Below are positions 34,701-46,700 of a stretch of 64,000 bases of DNA, piece after piece (position 1 is the first letter of the stretch; every line of letters begins with the position of its first letter). The position numbers and the translations under genes were made by a program. The stretch lies in the NCBI RefSeq assembly GCF_030867145.1, contig NC_134441.1, positions 7,070,992-7,134,991 of the forward strand. The letters run 5' to 3'. The notes under the pieces are model-generated. The model ran no database searches. It saw nothing but the letters and a program-made list of their open reading frames with translations, and was not told where the DNA came from. The DNA comes from Opisthocomus hoazin (taxonomy: Eukaryota; Chordata; Aves; Opisthocomiformes; Opisthocomidae).

Positions 34701-37700
34701 GCATCGCCTGTAGCTGGGTTTTGCAGCGTGTTACGCTGCTAAAAAGGTTTTTACTGGATTCCAGTTGTCCCATGGAGGAGCAGCCGGAGCAGCAGCCACG
34801 TGTTTGCTGCCCAGCAGTGAGGAAAGCGGTGTGACCAGCCGCCAAGCTGGAGTCCTAAAATGCCTGTTGGTAGGTTGGTGTGAGAATTTGGGCTGGTCCA
34901 AGGGGCACTCGGGCCCCTTCCCAGGAAGCGCCAGGTGCGGATTTGGGACGGGGTGCCGACCGATGAGCTAGAGGCATCCTCACGGTGAGGCATCTCTGGG
35001 AAAAGATACCTGCATCTCGTCACGGGACCAATTTTTCCCTTTTAGTTAAAGTGGTATGATGCAGAAAACGTTGGGAGATTTTGGATGAGATGCTTGAACC
35101 AAGCAGCACCTCTTTAACTTAATTAAATACGTTGAAAATGGCAGTTGAATTCCTGGATTTTTATGATGCTGGTGGGTGAAAGAAATCCAATTATTTTCAG
35201 GATGGCTGCATGGCTGTAACCAGCTGACCCAGCCACCCTGACATATGTTGTGTAATTTATTTGGAGTACTCTTCACCTTTGAGCTAGCTCTCGTGGGGAA
35301 AATCATTCAGGTAACCCAGATTTTACTAGCAACCATATTAAAGATTTTAAGAATGAAGGCTGTTCCGCTGGCAGGTGAGCCGCTCCTGCAGCTGTGGTGT
35401 CAGAGAAATCCTCTGAAGCAGCTCACAGCTCCAGACACTCGGGTTGTTGCTTTTTTTAATATCCTCTTTCTAAATATTTACAGGGTTTGGGGTTTTATTT
35501 ATTTATTTATTCCCCCCCCACCTTCCCTTTCAGGTTTGTTTTTAAACATAGCGTGTTCTTCAGCCGTTTATTTTGCTAAGGAAGGCCTGGAGCGTCTCTT
35601 GCATTTATTTGACTGGGTGGGAGGGTGGGGAAAGGGCCGTGCAGCGCCTGGAGATGGAGGTGCTGGCCTCAGCGGAGACGCCGGCTCTCGGAGGGGGAGC
35701 ACGCTGCGCAGAAAGGGGTGCTGCTCCCCGGGGTCCAGCCCTGCTCACCCCAAAACCCATCCCCGGGGACGAGAGCCGCGGGTCTGGGCTGCTCCAGGCC
35801 AGCAGCGCTTGCTGACACGTTCCCTCTTCTCTCTTTTCCAGGATACCGTTCAAGATCGGGCAGCCCAAGAAACAGATTGTACCCAAGACAGTGAGTAAAC
35901 CGGTTCCCCCTTTTTAGATCCAGCCTTCGATCATGTGGCTGATGAGTCAGGCCGGCACTTTGACTCGTCCCATTTTGCGAGCGTGCGCGCGCGCGTGGGA
36001 GGGAGAAGTGAGCGAGCAGAACCTGTTGCCGCGTGTGACCAGCGCTCGGCTCCTCGTGCGAGGAGTGAGGGGGAGCCCCAACCAGGGAGAGTATTTTGGT
36101 TTGGGATCTGTTTCTTATTTTTTGGGGGGGGTGGGGGGGATGAGGGGAAGAGCTCTTTTGGTCTGGCACAGTTTTCCTCGGAGATGGCTGAACGGGCTTC
36201 CTTCCTTCCTTCCTTCGTTCAGCAATGGCTTGTTTGTTCATCCTTTCTGAGCAGATGGAGGAGGAGGAGTGGTTCAGATCGCTGAATATAACTGTTTCCA
36301 AAGAAAGGCTTATAAGCTGAGATGCTTAGTGCTCGGGCGTGAATTAATTTGTGCTGCACAGCATTTGCTTTAAAAGCAAATTAAAAAAGCATTTTGTATT
36401 CTCGTGGATTTGAGACTCCTATCCCAAGTGCTGTTGCTTGCAGCTGGCTGTGGTATTTTCCCTTCTTAAGCAGATGGTCTTTGCCTTTGTCCCGTGCAGA
36501 AAAAAGCTGTGGCACCTCACAGTAGCTGTCCCTGAAAACTAACCTGCATACCTGCTCTAAAATAAGCACCTCGGCAGCGAGCGCGGTGGAGACCTTGTCT
36601 TTATAACGGCATTGGTGACCTAATCCCTTGAACAGACGAACATCTCTGATCCTTCCTCTCTGGGACGCTCATCGCAGCTAATTCCTCAGGATGCGTGGGC
36701 ACTCGTGTTTACGGGGCAGTTTCTCCTTGGGACATGACATTTTCCCCTGGAGGCAGAGGGCTAATTCTGCCACTCCCTTCACGGCTTGATTGTCATGTTT
36801 TATTTTAAAGGATTTGGTAGTTGTCTGCTGCCGTAGAGCAGCAATTTTCTGTAACGGCTCCAAACTGTCAGTACAAAATTTCAGCCAGGCAGGCGATGAA
36901 GACAAGGACTGATAAAATCCCTCGATGGTTGTTCTCTTCATCTCTTCGTCTCTTCAGCTGCCCTGTTCCCAGGGGTGGCGACCAGCCGGCGGAAGGACCT
37001 GCTGCCTGCGGTCCCCCGGGCGAGGCAGCCCACCAGCCTCGGGTCTTCACACCCGCTCCAGGAGACCCCACATTGCCTTGCTCCACGAGATTTTTGCCTC
37101 TCGTCCTCTTTCGCCGTGTTTCCAACGCCGGTGCCATTCCAGGCTGTTGCAAAAACCAACTGCTCTGCAGCTCTGGGTCTTCTTGGCCAGCTTTCTTGGA
37201 CATCTCCATCCCACACCCTGTCATCCAAGTTGACTGTATCTTCTCTCTTGCCAGCACTTGCTGATTTCCCTCTGCTCCTGCTGCGTTTGGGGTTGCGAGA
37301 GGTTTATCCGAAAGCCCTTGTCTCCCCTGTGCCGTGCTCCGTTGCTGCTGAAATCGCCCGTCCCCGAGCTGTGGCAGGGGCTTGGGCTCCGTGCAGATCA
37401 ACGGCTGCACCTTTGGGAGCTTGTCTTCCCCGGAGCTGCTGGTGCGTGCTGTTTTGAGGCAGTTGGCAGGCATTGCTTACATATATATCTGTGTGTATTA
37501 AATAGAACAGCTCAGAATATCCGTCAGGCAGAGGTTCACTCAGCAGCGCAAGTGTTTCCAGGCCTTTTCCCTTTCCTTCCTTCTGTCCTTCCTTCCCCCT
37601 CTTCCTTGGCTCACCCAAGAAGAACAACAAGTTTTTTGTGTCAACGACTCGGTAGCTCAGAGTCAGATGCTGATCTTTAGATGGCTTCCACTCGCCGTGT

Positions 37701-40700
37701 GTTGATGATGATGATGATGATGATACTCTCCAGGCAGCAGATACGTGGAAGGCAGAAAACAGGAAGCCCAAAGCCTTACAAGCTCACAGTAAGTGTCAAG
37801 TGCAGCCCTTCAAAGAAGAACAAACGGCAGGAAACCACCGGTCTCCCCTGGGAGCGCGGCGTTCAGCGCCGTGGTGTGGAAGCGATGGGGCTGCTTTGTA
37901 GCTGTAGCGAGCTCGAGGCCCCCGACTTCACCTCCCGGTTGCAGGCTGGGACGCTCCATCTGTGCGGGCTGTTGGGAACAGCGGTAGCAGCCGAGGTCTG
38001 TGATGTTCCAGATGTTGGCCTCTGGAGCCCGCTGCAGGAAGTGGGAAGGTGTGGCATCTCCAGGGCCGCATCCCAAGCCGATCAGAAGGGAAGTGGTTGC
38101 GGGCAGAGGATCTCCCACTCACAGAGACTGGACCACAAAAGAGGAGGGGGGGAAGAAAAAAAAAAAAGGGCATTTGTTAGGATCTAACTTATTTGGCTCT
38201 CCATGAGGCGTGTGACTCGAGTGCAGGAGAGGGGAGAATCGCTTCGCTGAGGCAGGCTCCGCTCGCCAGCGAGCCTTTTTTCTTGATGAAACGATGCTGG
38301 GGCTGGTGTCAGGTCTAGGCCAGCTGTAGTACTGAAAAGCAATTTGCCTAGGCTGCAGAGGGAATTAGTCATGACTCCCTATGCCCACTCGCTTCTGATC
38401 CTCTGAAGAAGGGCATGGTGTCAGCTGCAGTTTAGCTCTTCAGGTAGAAGGAAACCCCCATAGAAAATACCGGCTGGTGAACTGAAGTGATCTCCCGCCC
38501 CCCAGACATGCCTCTGCTTTGTTTCCACCTTAACCTGGGCAAATCCAATTCCAGACAGCATAATCTCTCCCCTCCTCTCCCCTGAAAAGAGCAGCTGTCA
38601 CCGGGCTGGCCGAGCGGCCGGGAGCCGGGTGGGAGGATCTAATGCGCAGAGAGGACCCGCTGTCAGCGGAGCCGCGGAGGACACAGTAACACAGCCCAAT
38701 TAAACTAATGCCCAGTGATAGGAGTTAAACCTGTTAGAATTATATCTCTCTGCAGAATGTTTATTGTTCAAATCCGACGCGGCGATGAAGCCTCTTAGAG
38801 CAGAGATGTTCTTCCCTCCCCCAGGACAGCTTCGGTCCGAGCAGAGGTTATGCTGGAACCAGAGCTGTGGTTGTCTTCCGAGCTCTCGTGCAGCTCCAGC
38901 TTGCTGAAGTTCATCTGCGTCACCCCGGGGTTGTACCCTGCTCTTCACCGGGGCTTGGGTTATCCGAGCCGGCAGGTAGCCGGGAAGAAGAGCCGGCCGT
39001 GCATCCCCACGGGGCACGGAGCCGGCTCGGCAGCCGGCTCTTGGGATGGGGCAACCCAGCGCACAGCCCCTTCACATCGCCCGGGTTTTACCCCTTCCTC
39101 CCTCCCTCGGCAGCGCTCTGGCCTGGGCTGACTCAGATGGCTCGCCTTCCTCCTCCTCGCTGGCTAACCTTGGGTGAGTCAGCTTGGCAGGGAGCGGAGA
39201 CCTGAGCTGTGGGCCCGCACGCCTGCCAAGCCTCCCTTCCTTGACTCATCCCAGCAGCTCGGCCTTCCCCAGGGATGTCGGACGGAGGAGCTCCATGAGC
39301 AGGAGGATTCCACTGCAGCTGCCGACCGTCAGCGCCTTTCCACTGGGCTCCACCAGCAACCTGGAAATCCCAAAATAACGGAGTAAATGTCGCAGAAATG
39401 GTGGGGTGAAATCAAGTGACGCCAGTTAAATAATTTTACTTATTTTCACTTTCTTCCTTCAATCTTCAGCGGGACGTAACTGGTCTCTGTGGTTCGCAGG
39501 TGCATCCTTTTTCCCTTTTAGCGTGCCGCCGAAGCAGCCTTTCTTGAGAGCTTTCTTGCTAGTTGGGGATTTGGAGAGCTTGCTGGGTGACGAAGCCCGT
39601 GAAGTCCCAGGTACACCCGCACTCCGCAGCGTTGCTTTGGCTCGGGGCTCCGCCATCGGACACAGAGCAAATATTCACCCACGTTACTTGCCTTGAATCT
39701 GCTTTTGCTTGATGGGATGGCAAAAGCTCAGCAGAAGTTCCAGGTTATAACAGAATTTATGGCCTCGTTATATGGGTTTCTTTTATTTTTTGGAGAAGAG
39801 GAGGTATACGCTTTCCTCTTTTTCCCAAGACCCACGAAGAGGCTGAGACTGCTGGAACGTGTAGAAATCAGCTAGTCGTCCTCCTCCAGGAAAAGAAATT
39901 AACCTCAGGGGACTAAGGAGGTTCATCACAGTCCCTTATTTCCATCCCTTTGTAGTATTGGCTTTGGTCTTGCTTCGTTGCCTTGTAACCGTGGGGTCGA
40001 TTCTGATATTGCCCTTAAAGCAGGAGGGATGTTATCGCAGGTAGAAGGCCCGGTGTTTGCAAACAAAAATAACCGGGTAAAAAAGAAGAACGTCGTTTTA
40101 TTTCAGTGCTTTTAAGAACTTGTCGTTCTTTATGTAGATTTAAATAAAAACCGGAGACGAGCAATCTTGCATTAACTAGCCCGTATGCCTCGAAGAAAAA
40201 GCGTTCAATAGAGAAACACGTTTTGATTTTGAGTTTTCGGAAGGAGGCTGCAGAGAAGTGGGATTATTTTAATATTACGGAAACTTCCCTTCAGGATATT
40301 GTAATTTTCTTGCCTGTACTTCTTGTTCTCGTTACTCTTAACGTGATAATCCTATCCGTAGCCTTTTGCCGTAAGTGTTGGGTACGTGTGGCCACTGATG
40401 ATAGCTGCTGGGAGCAGGAATTACTGTGTAGCCTGCAAAATGTGCTTGGCTTGCTCTCAGCTTGTCCTCCTTGCGTGCCGCTGCTCCGCCGGTCGCTGCC
40501 GCCCGCGAATCGGCGCGGTGGGAGCACGTGAGAGCGGGTCTTCTCCGTCTAGTGCACGGGGGGCCCTGCTCCTCGCTGCCTGCGTCGCGTGTCTGGGCTC
40601 CCGCGATGCGAGCAGCGAGGAGTGCGAGGGCTACATCAGCCTGCAGACGGTGATGACTGGTAGCCAGTTGCTACTGTGGGCGTGAAAAATAAGAGCAATC

Positions 40701-43700
40701 CTTGGGCAGCTGTCTCTGCATAGATGGCACTGGAGACGTGAGTCAGGCCGGGCAGCTGAAGAGCCGCCTTGTAGATTCACCTCAGCCGTCTGGAAAGCGC
40801 ACGGGCAAACCGGGTTGGGTGTTTTGGGGAAGCTTGGAAGCCCTGGGAGATTCGGGGGGCGGGGGTCACGTCACTGGGTGAAGAAGTTTTGCCTTCCCTC
40901 ATATCCATCAGGCAACGACGCCTTTTGCTCGTCTCCGCTCGTTGCACAGTAATGGGGGAATCAAACAGCAAAAAGGAAGGGGCAGATGCTGTGGATCTCG
41001 GCGGGTCGTTTCATTTCGTGGCCGAAGCCTCCGGCTCTTGGAGGAACTGGTTACTGAGCAGCCCCAGGGAAGAGCCTCCTGAACTCGGAGAGGGCTGGAG
41101 GTCCGTGCCGGGGGAACGGTACCACCAGCCTTCAAAGGACATATTTCTGAGTCGTGCCCGACCCTCTCTGGTTTGCAACCAAAACAATTCACACTTAAGG
41201 CATATAAATAGAGTGCAATGCTCCCTGGTTATTTTAGCAGCCGGAACAGCCATAGAAATCGAGGGTGATTTTTACTATGTGCTGGTTACCTGACCTCCAG
41301 GCACCAGCTGCCGCGGATTGCTGCAGAACTGCGAACCAGGCAGAAGTCGTGTGAGCTGCCCCCACACTGCTCCATGCCTGTTCTCCAGCGACCATTTTTA
41401 GCATTGGAGCTCGGTGGAGGTTTTTCATCGGCGGGGAGAGCCAGCACGCGTCCCCCGGATGGTGGGAGCTGACGGGGCGGACAGCTGCCCGCCGGGGACG
41501 GGGCTGACGCTCGGCACGCTCGCTGCGCCGGCTGCCCTGGGGCCGGGCTGGTCGCCTCGCTGCGCGGTGCAGGTGTGTCTGAAAGTGCAGACCAGAAAGA
41601 TATTTAGAAAGAGAGGTTTCAAGAAAGCTGGGATTACTGGGCTCCGTCTTAAAATACTGATCTTTTAATAGCAATTTTGATTGAAAAGCAAGCGTCCCTA
41701 TTAAGCATTCTTGGTTTCACATAATGCCATTGCATCGAGCCTGGGTTTGAAATCCCGAGGACAGCATGAAGATTTGGAACAAGCCTTTGGATCCTTCTAG
41801 TCCTGGCTGCTTGCAACTCGTGGCGTTTCCTTAATAGCATGGTAGCTTGACAACACAAATGAACCCAGTTTTGATCCCATGACAACAAAAGCGCATGTAT
41901 TTACTCTTGGCTGGTCAATTGAAATCCACTTGCTTATTTGGTCGACGAGGTGTGGAATGAATGTTTAAGTGTGTGTTAAAACAGTCAGCATGGAAGGAAA
42001 ATTCCTTAAAATATCTTGTATCGCTGGAGGTTTGCTGCCAGATAGCAAGTAGGAGGAAGCAGTCATTGATGTGGCATCGGGAGAAGGCTGTGCTTGGAGG
42101 GTTGGACTAGATGACCCACAGAGGTCCCTTCCAACCCCTACTATTCTGTGATTCTGTGCTTCAGCTCCGCGCTCTTCGCCAGCGCAGGTTGCCGCTCCCT
42201 TTGCGAGGTGTCGCAGTCCGCTTGGACCTCTCTCCAGATGGAGCATTTCATCAGAGGGAGCCGTTGCGGGAGTAAGGAGCGCATCGAGGGGGCAAAGAAG
42301 ACGGAGACTGGAGGGCTCAGTAATGGCTGGAGGGGTCTGGGGGTGGAAAAACCATCCAGCTGAGGATGGGGAGGGAGAGAGCGGCTGGGTCAAACCCACC
42401 GCAGGGGACCTTTGCAGCGTGCCCTTGGAGGAGAAGCAGCTCCTCTCGGCTTCTGGGCTGATGGTGCCTCTGGAAGAGCAAGCGGGCTCGTCCCCCGCCA
42501 GCGCCGAGCCGAGCTGTGGGCGCCTGTGTCAGTGCGTGCTAAGCTGCGATCGCTCTGCTTTTAAGGCATTCCCATTTACTCTGTCAGCTTCCAATTCATG
42601 TGCTGGAGCGCATCCCTGGAATGAGCTGACGCAGTTGGTGGCAGTGTCTTTTGCTCTAAGAGAGTCTGGAGGAAAAAAAAAACCCCAAGACTTCATTTAC
42701 TTTTGAAGCGTAGCTCCCATTATAGCTGCAGCTTATGCTTCCCTGGCTTCACCTCGGCATTTCCTGGGGACAGGTTTCCCTGCACAGGTCGTGGCCACTC
42801 CAGGCTCTGCTGCGGTGGCTGGGAGCTGATTCCCATCTCTTCTTTCCACAGGTGGAGAGAGACTTTGAAAGGGAGTATGGAAAGCTTCAGCAGTAAGTAT
42901 CAACCACACTGGTAAAACAGGAACAGCAGCATACTTCTCTGTTGTGCCTTCTTATTGCGTCTTCCCAGGAAATTTTCGCCAGTTATGCTCTTCCCAGCAA
43001 ATCACTCACTGCCCTGTAATTTCTAATCCTTCGGAGTTTCTCTGCTGGCTGGGTGTTCAAAGGTGTGCTAAGAAGTATTTGCAGTGGGGTGGAGGTTTGC
43101 AGATTATGGCGGCTCTAAAGTAAAGAGTGTAAAATTGCCAGAAAACTGCAGGGTCACCGAGCAGCTCAACGCCTCCGAGGACAAATATTGGCTTTACCAT
43201 ACTGACTGTGTCACAGAAGCTCACACTTATCATCTGGAAGCATTTGGCTTTGCCATTCGTGGTAAGTGTGAGGACTTAAGAAAATATGTGACTTTGAATA
43301 AGAGATCACCAACTTGAAAGGGTTGAAAACCCATCTGAAAACAACCAGAAAAGGTTGAGCAGCACTGAACTTCGCAGAGCCTTGCCTGGGTATTTTTAAC
43401 TCACAACAGAAGCCAGCATATTCAGCCCGTAAATGATTTGTTGCACGTATGATGCACTTCGGCTTGTTTCTTTCCAAGATTCAGACTTTGCCTTGTTCTC
43501 CCATCTTTCAGATTGGAAGATCAGACCAAAAAACTTCAGAAGGATATGAAGAAAAGCACAGATGCAGACTTGGGTATGTGACTGTAGGATACATAGACTG
43601 TGAACTTGGCCACAAAGAGATGAAGTGACTTTCTCAAGATCACATGAGTAATCTGTGACAAGTCTGGAAAACAAATCTAGATCTCAGTCCCACTCAGCTT

Positions 43701-46700
43701 GCTTAGTTACAAGGCCATCTGCATGAGGGCTGGCGAGCAGTAGCTCAGCCGAGGGAACAGAAAGGATGTTACGGGCTTAGTCCCTGTCTCTTGAGCTGCG
43801 AATTGCTGCGTGGCCTTGGACAAGTCACTTTCTTTTCTTTGCCTCAGTTTCTGCAACCAAAAAACAGGAGTAATTACTCCCGTTCTCAGGCTAGACAGGC
43901 AGGAGCAGTCTCCAGCTGAGCCCGTTGTGCCGAGCAGTGCATATTCACCTACTGTGGCTGAGGGCATCTAATGCTGTCTGAAGCTGAGGGAGGGTGGGAC
44001 GAGGCCTCGGGGGTCCGCAGAGCACCGCGCAGGCACCACTGGGCGTGCTTCACGCAGGAACTGCTGGCCCAGCAGCTCTCATTCAGGAATTACCCTGCTC
44101 GTTCCCTCGGTGGCTGCCGGCTGTGGCTTGGCCTCGTGGCAGTGGGTGACGTAGGGAGCAATAAAGTCATCTCTGCGTGGCCGGCCGCAGCTGCCCGCGC
44201 CGGGGGGCATCTGCCCTTCAGGTGCCCCCTCCCCGGGCACGGCAGCCCCTGCCCGCTCCAGTCGCAGCTTCTCGAGGATGAAACCGCTGTGACCGCACCG
44301 CGCGGCGCCGGCTGTAGACGAAGGCGGGAGGGAGGAGAAGGCAGAGCGATCTGGGGGAGAGGAGAAGCGGCTTCGGTGGGCGCCGGTGACTGAACCGAGC
44401 AAGGGCAGCCTGCAGAAACACGCGGCAAGGAGCTGTTTTAAACACAGATGGTTTTATTTCAGCGTGTGGTTTGGAGTAGTCTCCTGTTTGTACCGGGCCC
44501 CCACAGCTCCGGAGCCAAGGCAGATGCACCAGTGCAAACAGGTGTGGGCTGGACTGGTCCAGCACTCCTCTCGTGGGATTTCGGGTCGCCGAGGGGCAGG
44601 GGAGCGGGAAGGAGCCCCACCGGGCGCTTCGCCAGCGGGAGGGCTTGGGGCTTGGGGCTTGGGGCTTGGGGCCTGGGGCTTCCCACGATACGGGCGCTCA
44701 CCTCTGTGCGCGCGCTCGGTTATTGCCAGGCAGAAGCACGGATCCCAGCTCTTGCCCGCGCTCTCCCACCCTTCCCAGCACCGCGCTGGCACGTGCGTGT
44801 GCTTGCACAGGGGGAGCACGCCGGTACCAGCAACTGGTGCTGCCAGGCCTCCTTTCTGGGGTGAAAACTGCCCTTTCTGGGGACTTTGGTCGTTGTCAGC
44901 GATCCTTGGTAAGTTTTTCCTTGTTAAGGATTCCCCTCCCCTCCCTTGCAGTGGGCGTTGTTTATATGGAGCATTTCAAGTCCCAGAGGAGCTGTGGGAG
45001 GACTTTCTTTTTCCGTTCTGCTGCATGGCAGAGTCACAAATGAGCCTTGGCCAGATCCAGTAAGATCTGATTTCTCATTTAAAGGCATGAAATGAGGAGT
45101 GTAAGGGAAGGTTTTGAACGCGGTCTGATGAGGGATGGGTGAAGGAAAGGGAGGTAGATCCGATCAAGCACCGAGGACGGCTCTCCTCGCCTGGCAGTGC
45201 CCATTCCCAAGAGGAGATCGCTCTGCTTGCTCAGCCAACGTCCAGCCCCCGTATCCGACCAGGATGGCAGCCTACCAGCACTGCTGCGTCCTCCTGAGCG
45301 TCTTATTTCTTCCACTTGTACCTCTGTGCCGAGGGGGTTGATTATTCACTGCCTGCAAACACTCCCTAGCAAACAGGACCTGGTGGCTCGAGTCTCCACC
45401 TTCTGCCAAAAAAGATTTGAGCTCAAAACAAGACCGATTCCTCCATCTGCACGAGAATGCTCCTGCGAGGCTCGGCCGCTGCCCTGCCAGCTGTGGCAGC
45501 GTGCCTGGGAGCAGGGTATGGGTTGTTAGCAGCACTCGCTCTACTGTGCCTAAAGATCACTGACCCCCTTCCCCACCCTCTTCCCAACAAAATACCGTCT
45601 TAAGGAGCAGGAAGATGTTCTTTAATTGGAGACAAAAGCTCTCCTTTTGAAATGAGATGCTGGTGATCCACTGGATCACTGTGGCTCAGTCTTGCTCTCT
45701 GGAGCATCCCTAACTGTTCTCCACTACTTTTATTGCGATTCAGAAAAATCAGCGACTCTCTAAAGTCACTTCCTTTGCTTGGAGTCATGTCCTGCATGTT
45801 TTATTAGCGAAGTGCAGTACAGAACCTCCTGAAGCCCACTGTGAAGCTCTCTCCTGCTCTCCTCCTCTCCTCCTCTCCCACGTCAGCGATGTGCCTGTTG
45901 AGTCTGAAGTCGGGACTCAGCACCGAGCGCGTGGAGGTGGGACCAGGGATGCTCTCCCGGGGTCCCAGCTCCCTGCACGCAGCGCACACAGCGTGTGCCG
46001 GCGTCTGCAAAGCTGCCATCGGAACTGCAGAGCCCACCACAGCTACTTTTTCAGAGCTGTACAGGTGAGGGGACGTGCCTTGCCCCAAGTCCCACGGAGC
46101 GGGCCTGAGAAGCCCCGGGTTCCGGCCTCCCGGCGTGACCCGCTGCTCGCCGCAGCTCCCCTCGCCGCTTCCAGTCCTCGCCTTGGGAAGGGAAACTCAT
46201 TTTTCTTCCAGCTGAAGGAGTTCTGCCGTTCTTAACTCTGTCCCGTTTTGGCACAAATCCTTCCTCAGATGTGGTCACACATATGGATTATATCCCATCT
46301 GTTTAAAGGTTTAAATGCCTAAACCCTTAATGTTTGGATAATAGACGGATACGGTAGCTTTGTTATTCCGTCGTTAGCGTCTCGTTCTGCATTGAGTTTC
46401 CCAGCTATTTAGCTTCTGAGCTCTCTGCATAATTGTGTGTAACCTTTAAATCAGAATGTTTAACCCCTTGGTTTATGATCTTAAGCCCCATTATTCAGAT
46501 GACTTTAACTTTTAATATCAGAGTGAGTACAGTAGGAGTCTTTCCAAAGCTCATCTGTAGCACGGCTCAAGCATCTGGCTTTCTGATCTTCAACTGGAAT
46601 AACTTCCAGCAACAGCGCTGACGAAAAAGAACATTTCTTTTTTAGCACTGTGGCTTTTTTTTTTTTCCTTCTTTATTCCCATCAATATTGATGCTTGCCT

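Larger units (their letters stand above)
25799..35841 (+). other. BIN3: BIN3 intron 1
   Basis: A 10.0-kb phase 2 intron. It holds a GC-rich minisatellite (25985-26345), a candidate alternative terminal exon (26433-26677) and several AT-rich non-repetitive islands (31060-31220, 33150-33240, 33490-33600, 34230-34600). There are A-runs at 26667 and 31725. No other gene or CR1 copy was recognised. Confidence 0.9.
35891..42851 (+). other. BIN3: BIN3 intron 2
   Basis: A 7.0-kb phase 0 intron. It contains a (TTCC)n run near 36198, an (ATG)n run near 37705, a terminal CR1 scrap at 42090-42160, a cryptic-exon candidate at 40295-40370 and an antisense ORF at 39459-39656. An AT-rich island with CAATTAAACTAATGCCC lies at 38690-38790. 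No other gene was recognised. Confidence 0.9.

Noticed and set aside
35245-35898. 217-codon plus frame overlapping BIN3 exon 2
   Set aside because: It reads exon 2 in a different frame from the BIN3 protein and runs straight through intron sequence.
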